Shown here in pieces: positions 14,672 to 24,197 of a stretch of DNA of 64,000 nt (position 1 is the first letter of the stretch; every line of letters starts with the position of its first letter). Made by a program: the position numbers and the translations under genes. The notes beneath the pieces are model-generated. The model was not told where the DNA came from, did not search any database, and saw nothing but the letters and a program-made list of their open reading frames with translations. Source of the DNA: Bog-159 sp035499555 (GTDB taxonomy: Bacteria > Acidobacteriota > Terriglobia > Bryobacterales > Bryobacteraceae); NCBI GenBank assembly GCA_035499555.1, contig DATJYO010000011.1, forward strand, positions 1 through 64,000, read 5' to 3'.

Positions 14672-16243
14672 ATGCCTTCGAAAAAGATGAGCCGTCGCGG
14701 ACTGTTCCGCTCCGGCGCGGCGCTGGCTGCGGCGGGAATGTCCGCCACCCTGCCGGAGCCGTCGCCCGCGGCGCCCACGCATTCGCTGGAATTCGGTGAG
14801 AACCTCTACCAGTCCATCGGCGTTACGCCGCTGGTCAACTGCCGGGGCACCTACACCATCATCACCGGATCGCAGACGCTGCCGGAAGTGAAACGCGCCA
14901 TGGAAGCGGCGTCTCACGCCTACGTCCACATGGACGAGCTGATGGACGCTGTCAGCCAGCGCCTGGCGGACCTGACTCAGGCGGAATGGGGCATCGTTAC
15001 CGCCGGATGCGCCGCGGCCCTGACCCACGCCACGTCGGCCTGCATTGCCGGAGGCGATCCGGAGAAGTTGCAGCGCGTGCCCAATCTCACCGGCCTCAAG
15101 AACGAAGTTGTGGTGCCGCGCTATTCCCGGAATGAATACGATCATGCCGTGCGCATGTTGGGCGTCAAGATGGTCGAGGTGGAGACGGCGGCCCAATTCG
15201 AAGCCGCCATCGGCCCGCAGACGGCCATGGTGATGATCCTCTCCTGCCCGGCCGCCGAGCAGGGCGAGATCTCCATTCCCAACGCCTGCGCCATCGCCCG
15301 CCGCAAGGGCGTACCCGTGATCGTGGATGCCGCGGCGGAGGTTCTCACCATCCCGAACATTCATCTGCAGCATGGCGCCAACCTGGTGGCCTACAGCGGA
15401 GGCAAATGCCTGCGCGGTCCCCAGGCGGCCGGCTTGCTGCTGGGCCAGAAGGACCTGGTGCGCGCCGCCTGGATCAACAGCGCCCCGCATCACGCCTTCG
15501 GCCGCTCGCTCAAGGTCGGCAAGGAAGAGATCATGGGCATGCTGGCGGCGGTCGAGATGTGGGTGAAGCGCGATCAGAACGCCGAGTGGAAACAATGGCA
15601 AGGCTGGCTGGACACCATCGCCCGGCAGGCGACGCAGGTCCCCGGCGTCACCAGCGAAATTCTGCAGCCCGAAGACCTGTCCAATCACGCGCCGCGGTTG
15701 CGCCTGTCCTGGGACGCGGCGCGGCTCGGCATCACCGGCTCGGAAGCCGAAGAGATCCTGCTGCACGGCCAGCCGCGCATCGCGGTGAACGACGGCAGCG
15801 GCACGCGCCGCGACCATCGCCCCAGCTCGCTGACCATCATGCCTTACATGATGATGCCCGGGGATGATAAGATCGCCGCCGCCGCGATCCACAAACTGCT
15901 CGCCAGTCCGCCGCACATCAGCGTGCCGGAGCCGGAGCCGCCCGGGGTGAATGTCGCCGGCGATTGGGTGGCGGATCTGACCTTTGTCTCCGGATCGTCC
16001 CGGCACCACTTCACCATCGACCAGCACGAAGGCCGGCTCAGCGGAACGCACCACGGCGATATCCTGTCCGGCCAGCTCACCGGCGGCGTGGAAGGGCGCC
16101 GGGTGGCGATGCACAGTTCCCAGCGCATCGAAGGCGCTACGCTGCACTATCAGTTCTCCGGCGACGTTTCCGGCAACCGCATGGAAGGCGTGGTGCAACT
16201 GGGCGAATACGGCCAGGCCAAGTGGAGCGCCCAGCGGACATGA
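14672..16243 (+). CDS. Exported SelA-fold PLP enzyme with C-terminal beta domain
   Basis: A 523-residue protein beginning at ATG 14672 with GGAG upstream. A twin-arginine signal (SRRGLFRSGAALAAAG) sends it out folded. Residues about 45-415 are a PLP-dependent SelA-fold enzyme (the family of selenocysteine synthase and D-glucosaminate-6-phosphate ammonia-lyase) with the probable Schiff-base lysine in AYSGGKCLRG (Lys245). The C-terminal 100 residues form a lipocalin-like beta domain (GDWVADLTF, HHFTIDQHEGRLSGTHHGD). Automatic annotation may call it selenocysteine synthase; export and the extra domain argue against that. Probable role: an amino-acid or amino-sugar lyase in the periplasm. The next gene overlaps its stop. 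Confidence 0.75.
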   Translation: MPSKKMSRRGLFRSGAALAAAGMSATLPEPSPAAPTHSLEFGENLYQSIGVTPLVNCRGTYTIITGSQTLPEVKRAMEAASHAYVHMDELMDAVSQRLADLTQAEWGIVTAGCAAALTHATSACIAGGDPEKLQRVPNLTGLKNEVVVPRYSRNEYDHAVRMLGVKMVEVETAAQFEAAIGPQTAMVMILSCPAAEQGEISIPNACAIARRKGVPVIVDAAAEVLTIPNIHLQHGANLVAYSGGKCLRGPQAAGLLLGQKDLVRAAWINSAPHHAFGRSLKVGKEEIMGMLAAVEMWVKRDQNAEWKQWQGWLDTIARQATQVPGVTSEILQPEDLSNHAPRLRLSWDAARLGITGSEAEEILLHGQPRIAVNDGSGTRRDHRPSSLTIMPYMMMPGDDKIAAAAIHKLLASPPHISVPEPEPPGVNVAGDWVADLTFVSGSSRHHFTIDQHEGRLSGTHHGDILSGQLTGGVEGRRVAMHSSQRIEGATLHYQFSGDVSGNRMEGVVQLGEYGQAKWSAQRT

Positions 16244-16866
16244 TCCGCATCGTCACCATAGAACGCGAATATGGCGCCGGCGGGTCCGGCATCGCACGGA
16301 AGCTGGCCGAGAACCTGAATTGGAAGTTGTGGGACCAGGAACTGACGGCCGAGATTGCGCGCATGGCGCGCCGCGACCGCAGCCAGGTGGCGCGTCTCGA
16401 AGAACGGGTCGATCCGCTGTTTTACCGGCTGATGAAGGTATTCATGCGCGGCAGTTACGAGCGCAGCCTGCCCGTCAACGGGCTGGAACATCTGGACGCC
16501 GACAGCATGGTTGTGTTCATGCAGCGAGTGGTCGAGAGTGCCGCGGCGGCCGGCAACTGCGTGATCGTGGGCCGCGGCGCTCCCTACGTTCTACGCAACC
16601 GCGATGACGCGTTTCGCGCCTTCATTTACGCGCCGCTCGCGGAGAAGATCCGCCGCGTGCGCGACCTCGGCAAGAACGAGGATGAAGCCGCTGAACTGGT
16701 GAGCGCCATCGATCAGGAACGGGCCACGTTTGTGAAGAAATACTTCGGCAAGGATTGGCCCAGCCGCGACCTGTATCACCTTATGCTGAACTCCGCCGTC
16801 GGCGACGAGGCAGTCATCCGCACCATCCTGAACGAAATCGAGATCCTGAACCATGCAAAAGGTTAA
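16240..16866 (+). CDS. Cytidylate-kinase-like protein
   Basis: A 208-residue protein whose ATG overlaps the preceding stop (ATGA). It has the cytidylate-kinase-like P-loop region (TIEREYGAGGSGIARKLAE) and CVIVGRGAPYVL, typical of the cytidylate-kinase-like family (Pfam Cytidylate_kin2) rather than of true Cmk. The phosphorylated substrate is unknown. It overlaps the following cupin gene by 14 bases, so the three genes 14672-17227 are translationally coupled. Confidence 0.8.
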   Translation: MIRIVTIEREYGAGGSGIARKLAENLNWKLWDQELTAEIARMARRDRSQVARLEERVDPLFYRLMKVFMRGSYERSLPVNGLEHLDADSMVVFMQRVVESAAAAGNCVIVGRGAPYVLRNRDDAFRAFIYAPLAEKIRRVRDLGKNEDEAAELVSAIDQERATFVKKYFGKDWPSRDLYHLMLNSAVGDEAVIRTILNEIEILNHAKG

Positions 16867-17227
16867 CCTGGCTGAGAAGCTGGCCCTGTTTGCGGACCAT
16901 TGGCAGCCCAGGATCGCCGGCGAGTTGAATGGACAGCAAATCAAGCTGGTGAAGTTTCAGGGCGAGTTCGTGTGGCACCATCACGACGCCGAAGACGAAA
17001 TGTTCCTGGTCCTGCGCGGCAGCTTTCGCATGGAATACCGGGATGCGGATGGACGGCCATCCGCCATCGATCTGCGCGAAGGCGAGTTCCTGATCGTGCC
17101 CCGCGGCGTGGATCATCGTCCGGTCGCGGCCGCAGAGGTACACGTGATGCTGTTCGAGCCGGCCGGCACGCTCAACACCGGCAACACCCACGGCGATTTT
17201 ACGGTGGAAGCGCCCGCGCACGTGTAA
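16853..17227 (+). CDS. Small cupin-domain protein
   Basis: A 124-residue single cupin (MQKVNLAEKLALFADHWQPR). Metal-binding motif 1 is FVWHHHDAEDEMFLVLRG and motif 2 is PRGVDHRP. These small mannose-isomerase-like cupins are usually of unknown function. It overlaps the end of the kinase-like gene by 14 bases, which argues for shared expression and stoichiometry. Confidence 0.8.
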   Translation: MQKVNLAEKLALFADHWQPRIAGELNGQQIKLVKFQGEFVWHHHDAEDEMFLVLRGSFRMEYRDADGRPSAIDLREGEFLIVPRGVDHRPVAAAEVHVMLFEPAGTLNTGNTHGDFTVEAPAHV

Positions 17228-17237
17228 GCGCGGGTGC

Positions 17238-18578
17238 TTAAACCGGCAGCCGCAAGCGCGCCACGCAGCCGGTGCGATCTTCGCGGTTCTCCAGTACCAG
17301 GCTTCCGCCGTGCGCCTCCGCGATCTGCCGGCTCAGCACCAGCCCGATTCCCGAACCGCCCGGCTTGGTGGTAAAGAACGGCACGAACAGGTTCGTGGTA
17401 TTGGAGATGCCGGGTCCTTCGTCCATGATGGCGACTTCCACGTGCGAGCCGTTGCGCGTCCAGCCGACCTGCACGCCTCCGCCGGTGATCAGTGAAGCGT
17501 CCGCGGCGTTGCGCAGCAGGTTGATCAGCACCTGCTCCAACTGGTCGGGATCGCCCTGGATGTGCAGATCGGGGCCGGCGTGCACAGTTACCGTGAGCCG
17601 CGTTTCCAGGCTCACGCCGCGCTCCACCCAGGGACGGATCTCCATGGGTTCCAACTGCGGCCGCGGCAGTTTGGCCAGCCGCGCATACGCGCCGATGAAG
17701 CGGCTGAGGGCTTCCGAACGCGCGGAGATGACGCTCAGCCCGCGCCGCATGTCTTCCTCCCAATCGGTGGGCAGCGGGCGGCGCGTCAGCAGGCTGCCCA
17801 GGCTGCCGGCGATCGATTTGATGGGCGTCAGCGAATTGTTGAGCTCGTGGCCCAGCACGCGGACCAGTCGCTGCCAGGCTTGCAGTTCCTGCTGGCGTAA
17901 GGGCAGGGTCAAGTCGGCCACCACCAGCAACTGGAGCGGCAGCCCGTGCTCCCGGATCGTCGTGCGCCGCATCCCCCAACGGCCGGCGCTTCCGGGAAAG
18001 TTCATCTGGAAGGTCTGCTGCGGCTCGCCCTCCAGGCAACCATCCAGGTGCAGTTCCTCCGCGCTGGCGCCCAGAGCACGCTCCGCCGGAGCGGCCAGCA
18101 AGCGCTCCCCAGCGCGATTCACCAGGCGCAGCTTGCGCTGGTGGTCGAAGGCAAATACCGCCACGTCGATCTCCGACATTACCGTGCGCAGCAGCGTGGT
18201 GGCTTCCAGTGCGCCGAGCCGCTGTTCGCGCAGCGTACCGCCCAGCGTGTTGACTTCCCGCATCACCTCGCCCAACGCGTCGTCGAAGGCGCCCGCGCGG
18301 CCGCGGACCGAAAAGTCCCCCTCGCGCAGCGCCGATAGCAGATTCGAAATGGTCTGCAGCGGGAACACCACGCGCTCCCGCACGGCGAAGGCAAAACCCA
18401 GCCACAACCCCACGATAAGAATGGTCAGCGTCCACTGCGTGCGGGCCGTGGGTGTGGGATCGCGCAGCCACAGCATAATCAGGGCTACCAACGATCCCGG
18501 CAAGCCGGCCATGAGAGCCATCAGTACGATGCGTCCCTCGTACTTCATGCGCCGGCTATGAGGTCTGCGGGGAGTCAT
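17238..18578 (-). CDS. Membrane sensor histidine kinase (NtrY-like)
   Basis: A 446-residue kinase. Two membrane helices (about 18-38 and 48-66) are followed by a HAMP-like linker, a PAS-like region (SEIDVAVFAFDHQRKLRLVN), a HisKA domain with phospho-acceptor His244 in VLGHELNNSLTPIKS, and a HATPase domain (N box LINLLRNAADA, G1 DEGPGI, G2 GGSGIGLVLS). A downstream start at ATG 18548 would also work. It follows the sigma-54 response regulator by 30 bases; together they form an NtrY/NtrX-like pair. The signal sensed is unknown. Confidence 0.9.
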   Translation of the reverse strand: MTPRRPHSRRMKYEGRIVLMALMAGLPGSLVALIMLWLRDPTPTARTQWTLTILIVGLWLGFAFAVRERVVFPLQTISNLLSALREGDFSVRGRAGAFDDALGEVMREVNTLGGTLREQRLGALEATTLLRTVMSEIDVAVFAFDHQRKLRLVNRAGERLLAAPAERALGASAEELHLDGCLEGEPQQTFQMNFPGSAGRWGMRRTTIREHGLPLQLLVVADLTLPLRQQELQAWQRLVRVLGHELNNSLTPIKSIAGSLGSLLTRRPLPTDWEEDMRRGLSVISARSEALSRFIGAYARLAKLPRPQLEPMEIRPWVERGVSLETRLTVTVHAGPDLHIQGDPDQLEQVLINLLRNAADASLITGGGVQVGWTRNGSHVEVAIMDEGPGISNTTNLFVPFFTTKPGGSGIGLVLSRQIAEAHGGSLVLENREDRTGCVARLRLPV

Positions 18579-18608
18579 GGGTGGGGCAGGCGGTTTCGCC
18601 GGGGGAGC

Positions 18609-19979
<1,371 letters not shown>

Positions 19980-20189
19980 GGATCCATTAACAACATTGTC
20001 GCATGGCGGGCAATTGCTCTACCAGAGCTAACCGGCTGAGATTAGTGGGGATAGCGCTTATCGAGTGTCCGTTAATGGGACGAGGCGTTCCAGCAGCGGA
20101 ACACCGCCGGGACCGCTTGCGCCCGATCTCCGACGCACGCCGCGGGGGAGCCTGCCCGGATTGCGGTATCCTCAGAGCAAGGCGCACTC

Positions 20190-21011
20190 ATGGGTTTTCG
20201 CAAGACGCTGCACGGAGCCGCATTGGGCGTCGCGTTCCTGGGCGCGATCTACGCCTTTCAACGCCCTTTCCGCCAATATCCCGGTGTTGAGTACGAGACC
20301 TTCGAACTGCCGCGGGATTGGCAGCAAGCCGGTGAATGGGCCTTCGCCCGCTTGATGTTTCCCCCCGGTCCCAACGACGGCTACGCCGGCCGCTTCGACG
20401 GTGATTGGCGCGAGGGACTGTCACTTTGGACCCAAGACTACCCCCGCGCGGACCGTCACTTCTCGCTGGCCCTGCGCCGGCTCACGCGAATCCAGGTTCG
20501 CTCCGTCGAGCAGCCCGTCAACCTGGACGAGGGCGACGCCTACGATTGGCCGTGGCTCTACGCGGTGCAGGTCGGCGAGTGGGGCCTGACCGACCGGCAG
20601 GCGAAAGAACTGCGCGAGTACCTCCTGCGCGGCGGCTTCTTCATGGCCGACGACTTCCACGGCAGCTTCGAATGGGAGATGTTCGAGCAGCGCATCAAAC
20701 GCGTGTTTCCCGACCGGCCCATCGTCGAGATTGACGATAAGGACCCCATCTTCCACACGGTCTATGATCTCGACGAACGCTTTCAGGTGCCCGGCGCCGC
20801 GCACCTGCGACTGGGCTACAAAAACGGCGGCATCGGCGCCCACTGGCGGGCCATCTACGACGATCGGGGCCGCATCATGGTGGCTATCTCGTATAACTCC
20901 GACCTGGGCGACGCGTGGGAGTGGGCCGACGAGGCGCGCTATCCGGAGAAATTCTCCGGACTGGCGATCCGGCTCGGCGTGAACTACGTGGTCTACGCCA
21001 TGACCCATTGA
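20190..21011 (+). CDS. DUF4159-domain protein
   Basis: A 273-residue protein with a short N-terminal signal/anchor helix (GFRKTLHGAALGVAFLGAIYA) and a DUF4159 domain (FARLMFPPGPNDG, LREYLLRGGFFMADDFHGS, VYDLDERFQVPG). DUF4159 has a class-I-glutamine-amidotransferase-like fold and occurs beside MoxR/VWA clusters, but no such cluster is visible here. Function unknown. It is followed after 40 bases by a GH5 enzyme on the same strand. Confidence 0.82.
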   Translation: MGFRKTLHGAALGVAFLGAIYAFQRPFRQYPGVEYETFELPRDWQQAGEWAFARLMFPPGPNDGYAGRFDGDWREGLSLWTQDYPRADRHFSLALRRLTRIQVRSVEQPVNLDEGDAYDWPWLYAVQVGEWGLTDRQAKELREYLLRGGFFMADDFHGSFEWEMFEQRIKRVFPDRPIVEIDDKDPIFHTVYDLDERFQVPGAAHLRLGYKNGGIGAHWRAIYDDRGRIMVAISYNSDLGDAWEWADEARYPEKFSGLAIRLGVNYVVYAMTH

Positions 21012-21051
21012 AATCGGCACCGGATTGTCCGATTTTGTATCATGGCGGTTG

Positions 21052-22257
21052 ATGCGTATCATTGCGAAACTCGTCGTACTGGGCGGGCTGTGGCTGCCCG
21101 GCCTCGCCGCCGCGAACCGATTCGTCCATACCGACGGCACTCATATCGTCGCGCCGGACGGTGAAAAACTGCACCTGCGCGGCATCAATCTCGGCAACTG
21201 GCTGGTGCCGGAAGGCTACATGTGGCACTTCGACAAGGGACCGGCATCCTATCGCGAGATCTCCGCGCTGCTCAACGATCTGATCGGTCCCGACGAAGCC
21301 CAGCGCTTTTGGAAGCAGTATCGGGCCGGCTATATCACCGAAGCGGACATGCGATTCATCCACGATGCGGGTTTCAACTCGGTCCGCATTCCGTTCAATT
21401 ACCGGCTGATCGATGACGGCTCCGCGTTCCCGCTGCTCGACCAGGTGATCCGGTGGTGCCGCCAGATGCACATTTGGGTCATCCTGGATATGCACTGCGC
21501 GCCGGGCGGACAAACCGGCACCAATATCGACGATAGTTGGGGCTATCCCTGGCTGTTCGAGAGCGATGCGGAACAGCAGGCCGCGGCCGCGTTCTGGCGC
21601 AGCATCGCGCAGCGTTATGCGGACGAGCCGGCCGTGCTGGGCTACGACCTTTTGAACGAGCCCATCCCGCCTCCGGTCAAGTATCTGAATCCGCGCCTGG
21701 AGCCGGTCTACCGCCGCATCATCGCAGCCATCCGCCTGGTGGATAAGAATCACGCCGTGATCCTGGGCGGCGCGCAGTGGGACAGCAATTTCGAGCCGTT
21801 GGGACCGCCCGTCGATCCCAATGCGATCTACACCTTCCACAAATACTGGACTTCGCCCACCAAGGACGTGATCCAGAGCTACCTGGATTTCCGGGAGCGT
21901 TACCAGGTCCCCATCTGGATGGGCGAATCCGGCGAGAACCAGGACTCCTGGATCGCGCAGTTCCGCACCAAGCTGGACTCCAGCCACGTGGGCTGGGCCT
22001 TCTGGCCCTACAAAAAAATGGACGCGACCTCGTCCCCGGTGAGCTTTGCGCGGCCTGTTTTCTGGAATGAAATTGTGGCCTACGCGGCTCTGCCGGGCGG
22101 AGTGGGTGCGGCGGAAGACAAGATGAAGAAACGCCCGCCGGCCGAGCACGTGCGCGCGGCGTTCGCCGATCTGCTGGAGAAGATCAAGCTGGAAAACTGC
22201 CGCGTGAACGAGGGGTATCTGAAGGCCCTCGGCATGCGCATAGCGCCGGCCAAATGA
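21052..22257 (+). CDS. Secreted GH5 glycoside hydrolase
   Basis: A 401-residue secreted enzyme starting at ATG 21052 (signal MRIIAKLVVLGGLWLPGLAAA) with GGCGG upstream. GH5 signatures are clear: HLRGINLGNWLVPEGYMW, GFNSVRIPFNYR, DMHCAPGG, DLLNEP with acid/base Glu203, and WMGESGE with nucleophile Glu292. It hydrolyses beta-linked glucans or mannans; the exact subfamily is not readable. Start codons upstream would disrupt the signal peptide. Confidence 0.88.
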   Translation: MRIIAKLVVLGGLWLPGLAAANRFVHTDGTHIVAPDGEKLHLRGINLGNWLVPEGYMWHFDKGPASYREISALLNDLIGPDEAQRFWKQYRAGYITEADMRFIHDAGFNSVRIPFNYRLIDDGSAFPLLDQVIRWCRQMHIWVILDMHCAPGGQTGTNIDDSWGYPWLFESDAEQQAAAAFWRSIAQRYADEPAVLGYDLLNEPIPPPVKYLNPRLEPVYRRIIAAIRLVDKNHAVILGGAQWDSNFEPLGPPVDPNAIYTFHKYWTSPTKDVIQSYLDFRERYQVPIWMGESGENQDSWIAQFRTKLDSSHVGWAFWPYKKMDATSSPVSFARPVFWNEIVAYAALPGGVGAAEDKMKKRPPAEHVRAAFADLLEKIKLENCRVNEGYLKALGMRIAPAK

Positions 22258-22299
22258 CGGCCCTGAAACACGTCCTGGGCGTCAGCCGTTGCACACCGG

Positions 22300-22911
22300 C
22301 TACCCGACGCCACGCGCGATCGTCCGTGGCCGGGCGCTTGGTGAAACCAGCCGCGCGCCGGTTTCCGCCGCCGCCTTCGCGTGCCCAACGGCACGAACCT
22401 CGATGCTCACTTTGTCCCCGACGCGAAGAAAAAGCGTGCTTGGGTTCTTCATCCCCCACGCCACGTAAGGAACCTCGAACCGCGTGGAGACATGCAACCG
22501 GTCGCCGGCAGCCGTAGTCTCCACTACCATCGCCATCTCGTGATCCTGGCCGTGGATACGAAATCTTCCATGTACGTTGGCTTTGGCCAAAGTACCCTGA
22601 ACGCGGTCGGGATAGAAGGCGATTTCGGGATACCGCTCGCTTTCCAGAATGTTCTTGTGCATCCGTTTATCTCGCCCTTCACTGCCGCTGTTGCCGCTCC
22701 GCGCATCGATCACGATCTCTCCGGAACACTTGCCCGTCGCAAAATCGTAAGAGATCGTGCCGCGCTTCAGCTTGAAAGCGCCGTGGACCGTGTGCAGAAT
22801 GTCGCTCAGCGTGAACTGGACCTGGGTCTGGGCCGGATCGAGTTCGAGCACGGTCTCCTGCCCGAACAAGGATGCCGTGAAGCTGAAGAGGATCAGGATG
22901 ATGGATTTCAT
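22300..22911 (-). CDS. YceI-family secreted protein
   Basis: A 203-residue YceI-like beta-barrel with a signal peptide (MKSIILILFSFTASLFG; ATG 22911). Core signatures: LDPAQTQVQFTLSD, VHGAFKLKRGTI, GRDKRMHKNILESERYPEIAF, VHGRFRIHGQDH. YceI proteins bind isoprenoid lipids in the periplasm. The C-terminal 35 residues are an unusual Ala/Arg-rich extension. It lies 8 bases after the broken aminotransferase on the same strand and may once have shared its transcript. Confidence 0.85.
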   Translation of the reverse strand: MKSIILILFSFTASLFGQETVLELDPAQTQVQFTLSDILHTVHGAFKLKRGTISYDFATGKCSGEIVIDARSGNSGSEGRDKRMHKNILESERYPEIAFYPDRVQGTLAKANVHGRFRIHGQDHEMAMVVETTAAGDRLHVSTRFEVPYVAWGMKNPSTLFLRVGDKVSIEVRAVGHAKAAAETGARLVSPSARPRTIARGVG

Positions 22912-22919
22912 AGAGCCGT

Positions 22920-24137
22920 TCAAACCTGGATGACCCGGCGCGCCAGGCCCAATGCTTCCGGCCAGAATGTTCCCGACGAATGCACTTCGTCCACTACCGC
23001 ATGGATGGCGGACACGAACCCGTCAATCTGTGCGTCGGTCACGACGAGCGGTGGGGCCACCTTCAGAACCATGAAATTGTTCCCGCACACTTGGGTGAGA
23101 TAGCCGTGATCGCGAAACATCCGCATCACCAGCGCCTGGCCGAACATCCCGCTATGGATCCTGCGGAAAGCCTCGAACGGCACGCGCAGCTTCAGGCTCC
23201 GCGGCGGCTTGAACACGATGCCCGACAGGAGCCCGACCCCGCGTATCTCCTGAATCATCTCATAGCCCACAGTGCGGCGCGCAGACGCCCGCGCAGAATC
23301 TCGCCGGCGCGCGTGGCGCGCTCTCCCATCCGGTAGCGCTCCAAGACTTCGAGCGTGGCCAGACCCGCGCGCATGGAAATGCCGTTTTCGCTGAAAGTTG
23401 AGGCGTGGATAATGGCGTTGCGCAGCGAATCGAAAACGGATTCGTAAACGGCATACGTCATGAGAACCGCGCCCACCGGGACCACTCCTCCGCTCAGCGC
23501 CTTGGCCAGGATCACCATATCGGAATCGGACGCGAAGTGATGCGCCGCCAGAAACGGGCCGGTGCGATACATGCCAGTCTGTACCCCGTCCAGCACGAAC
23601 AGAGTCCCGTACTTCCGGCCGCCCTCCGATTGCACGGGCTCCATGAAGAACGCCGCAAACCGCCGGGTGGCCAAGTGCTTCTCCAGCGCGTCTACATCGG
23701 CGAACGGAATGGCCTGCGTGCCCGACAGCATGGGACCGAAATTACCGCGCCAGAATGGATCGCCCATCATGGAAAGAGCGCCGCAAGTCAGTCCGTGGAA
23801 CGCGCCATCGTTGTAGCGCAGACCCGCCCGCCCGGCGGCACAGGCGCGCGGCCAGTTCGCCCGCTGGTTCCGGTACGTGGCTTTGCAGCATGGCCGGTCC
23901 GCTGCGATCCAGTTCCGCTTTAATGGCGGCGATGATTTCCGGATGATTGTGCCCGGCGTTGTGTACCGGGTAGCCGGCAAGGAAGTCGATGATGCGCCGG
24001 CCGTCCGCGGTGAACAGCTCGGCGCCGGAGCAGCGCTCGTAACAAACGTTCATTCCCAATACGGAAAGCAGGCGCTGCCATTGCGGATTGACGAGCGTTG
24101 AGTAGTCGGAAAGAATCGAAGACGCGCGATAAACCAT
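22920..24137 (-). pseudogene. Class III aminotransferase, broken by frameshifts and deletions
   Basis: Three successive frames reconstruct one PLP aminotransferase. Part 1 (ATG 24137) has TADGRRIIDFLAGYPVHNAG; part 2 begins around YNDGAFHGLTCGALS and includes the PLP-lysine region ILAKALSGGVVPVGAV; part 3 is IQEIRGVGLLSGIVF to the stop at 22920. At the first junction (about 23845) the codons for the conserved SGSE segment are missing, and the stretch between EGG and YGTLFVLD is also shortened. A further frame change lies near 23270. The usual LDEVQTG reads LDGVQTG. These changes make an active enzyme impossible. Original role probably acetylornithine/putrescine-type transamination. Confidence 0.82.
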
Positions 24138-24197
24138 CTGGGTAGTTTTTTGTTTTTGTGGACTGAAACATACGACGGCGCGCCGCGCCAACGCGTT

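Noticed and set aside
14672..16243. The SelA-fold gene as evidence for selenocysteine synthesis
   Set aside because: It is Tat-exported and carries an extra beta domain; true SelA is cytoplasmic. It cannot support the Sec predictions in this window.
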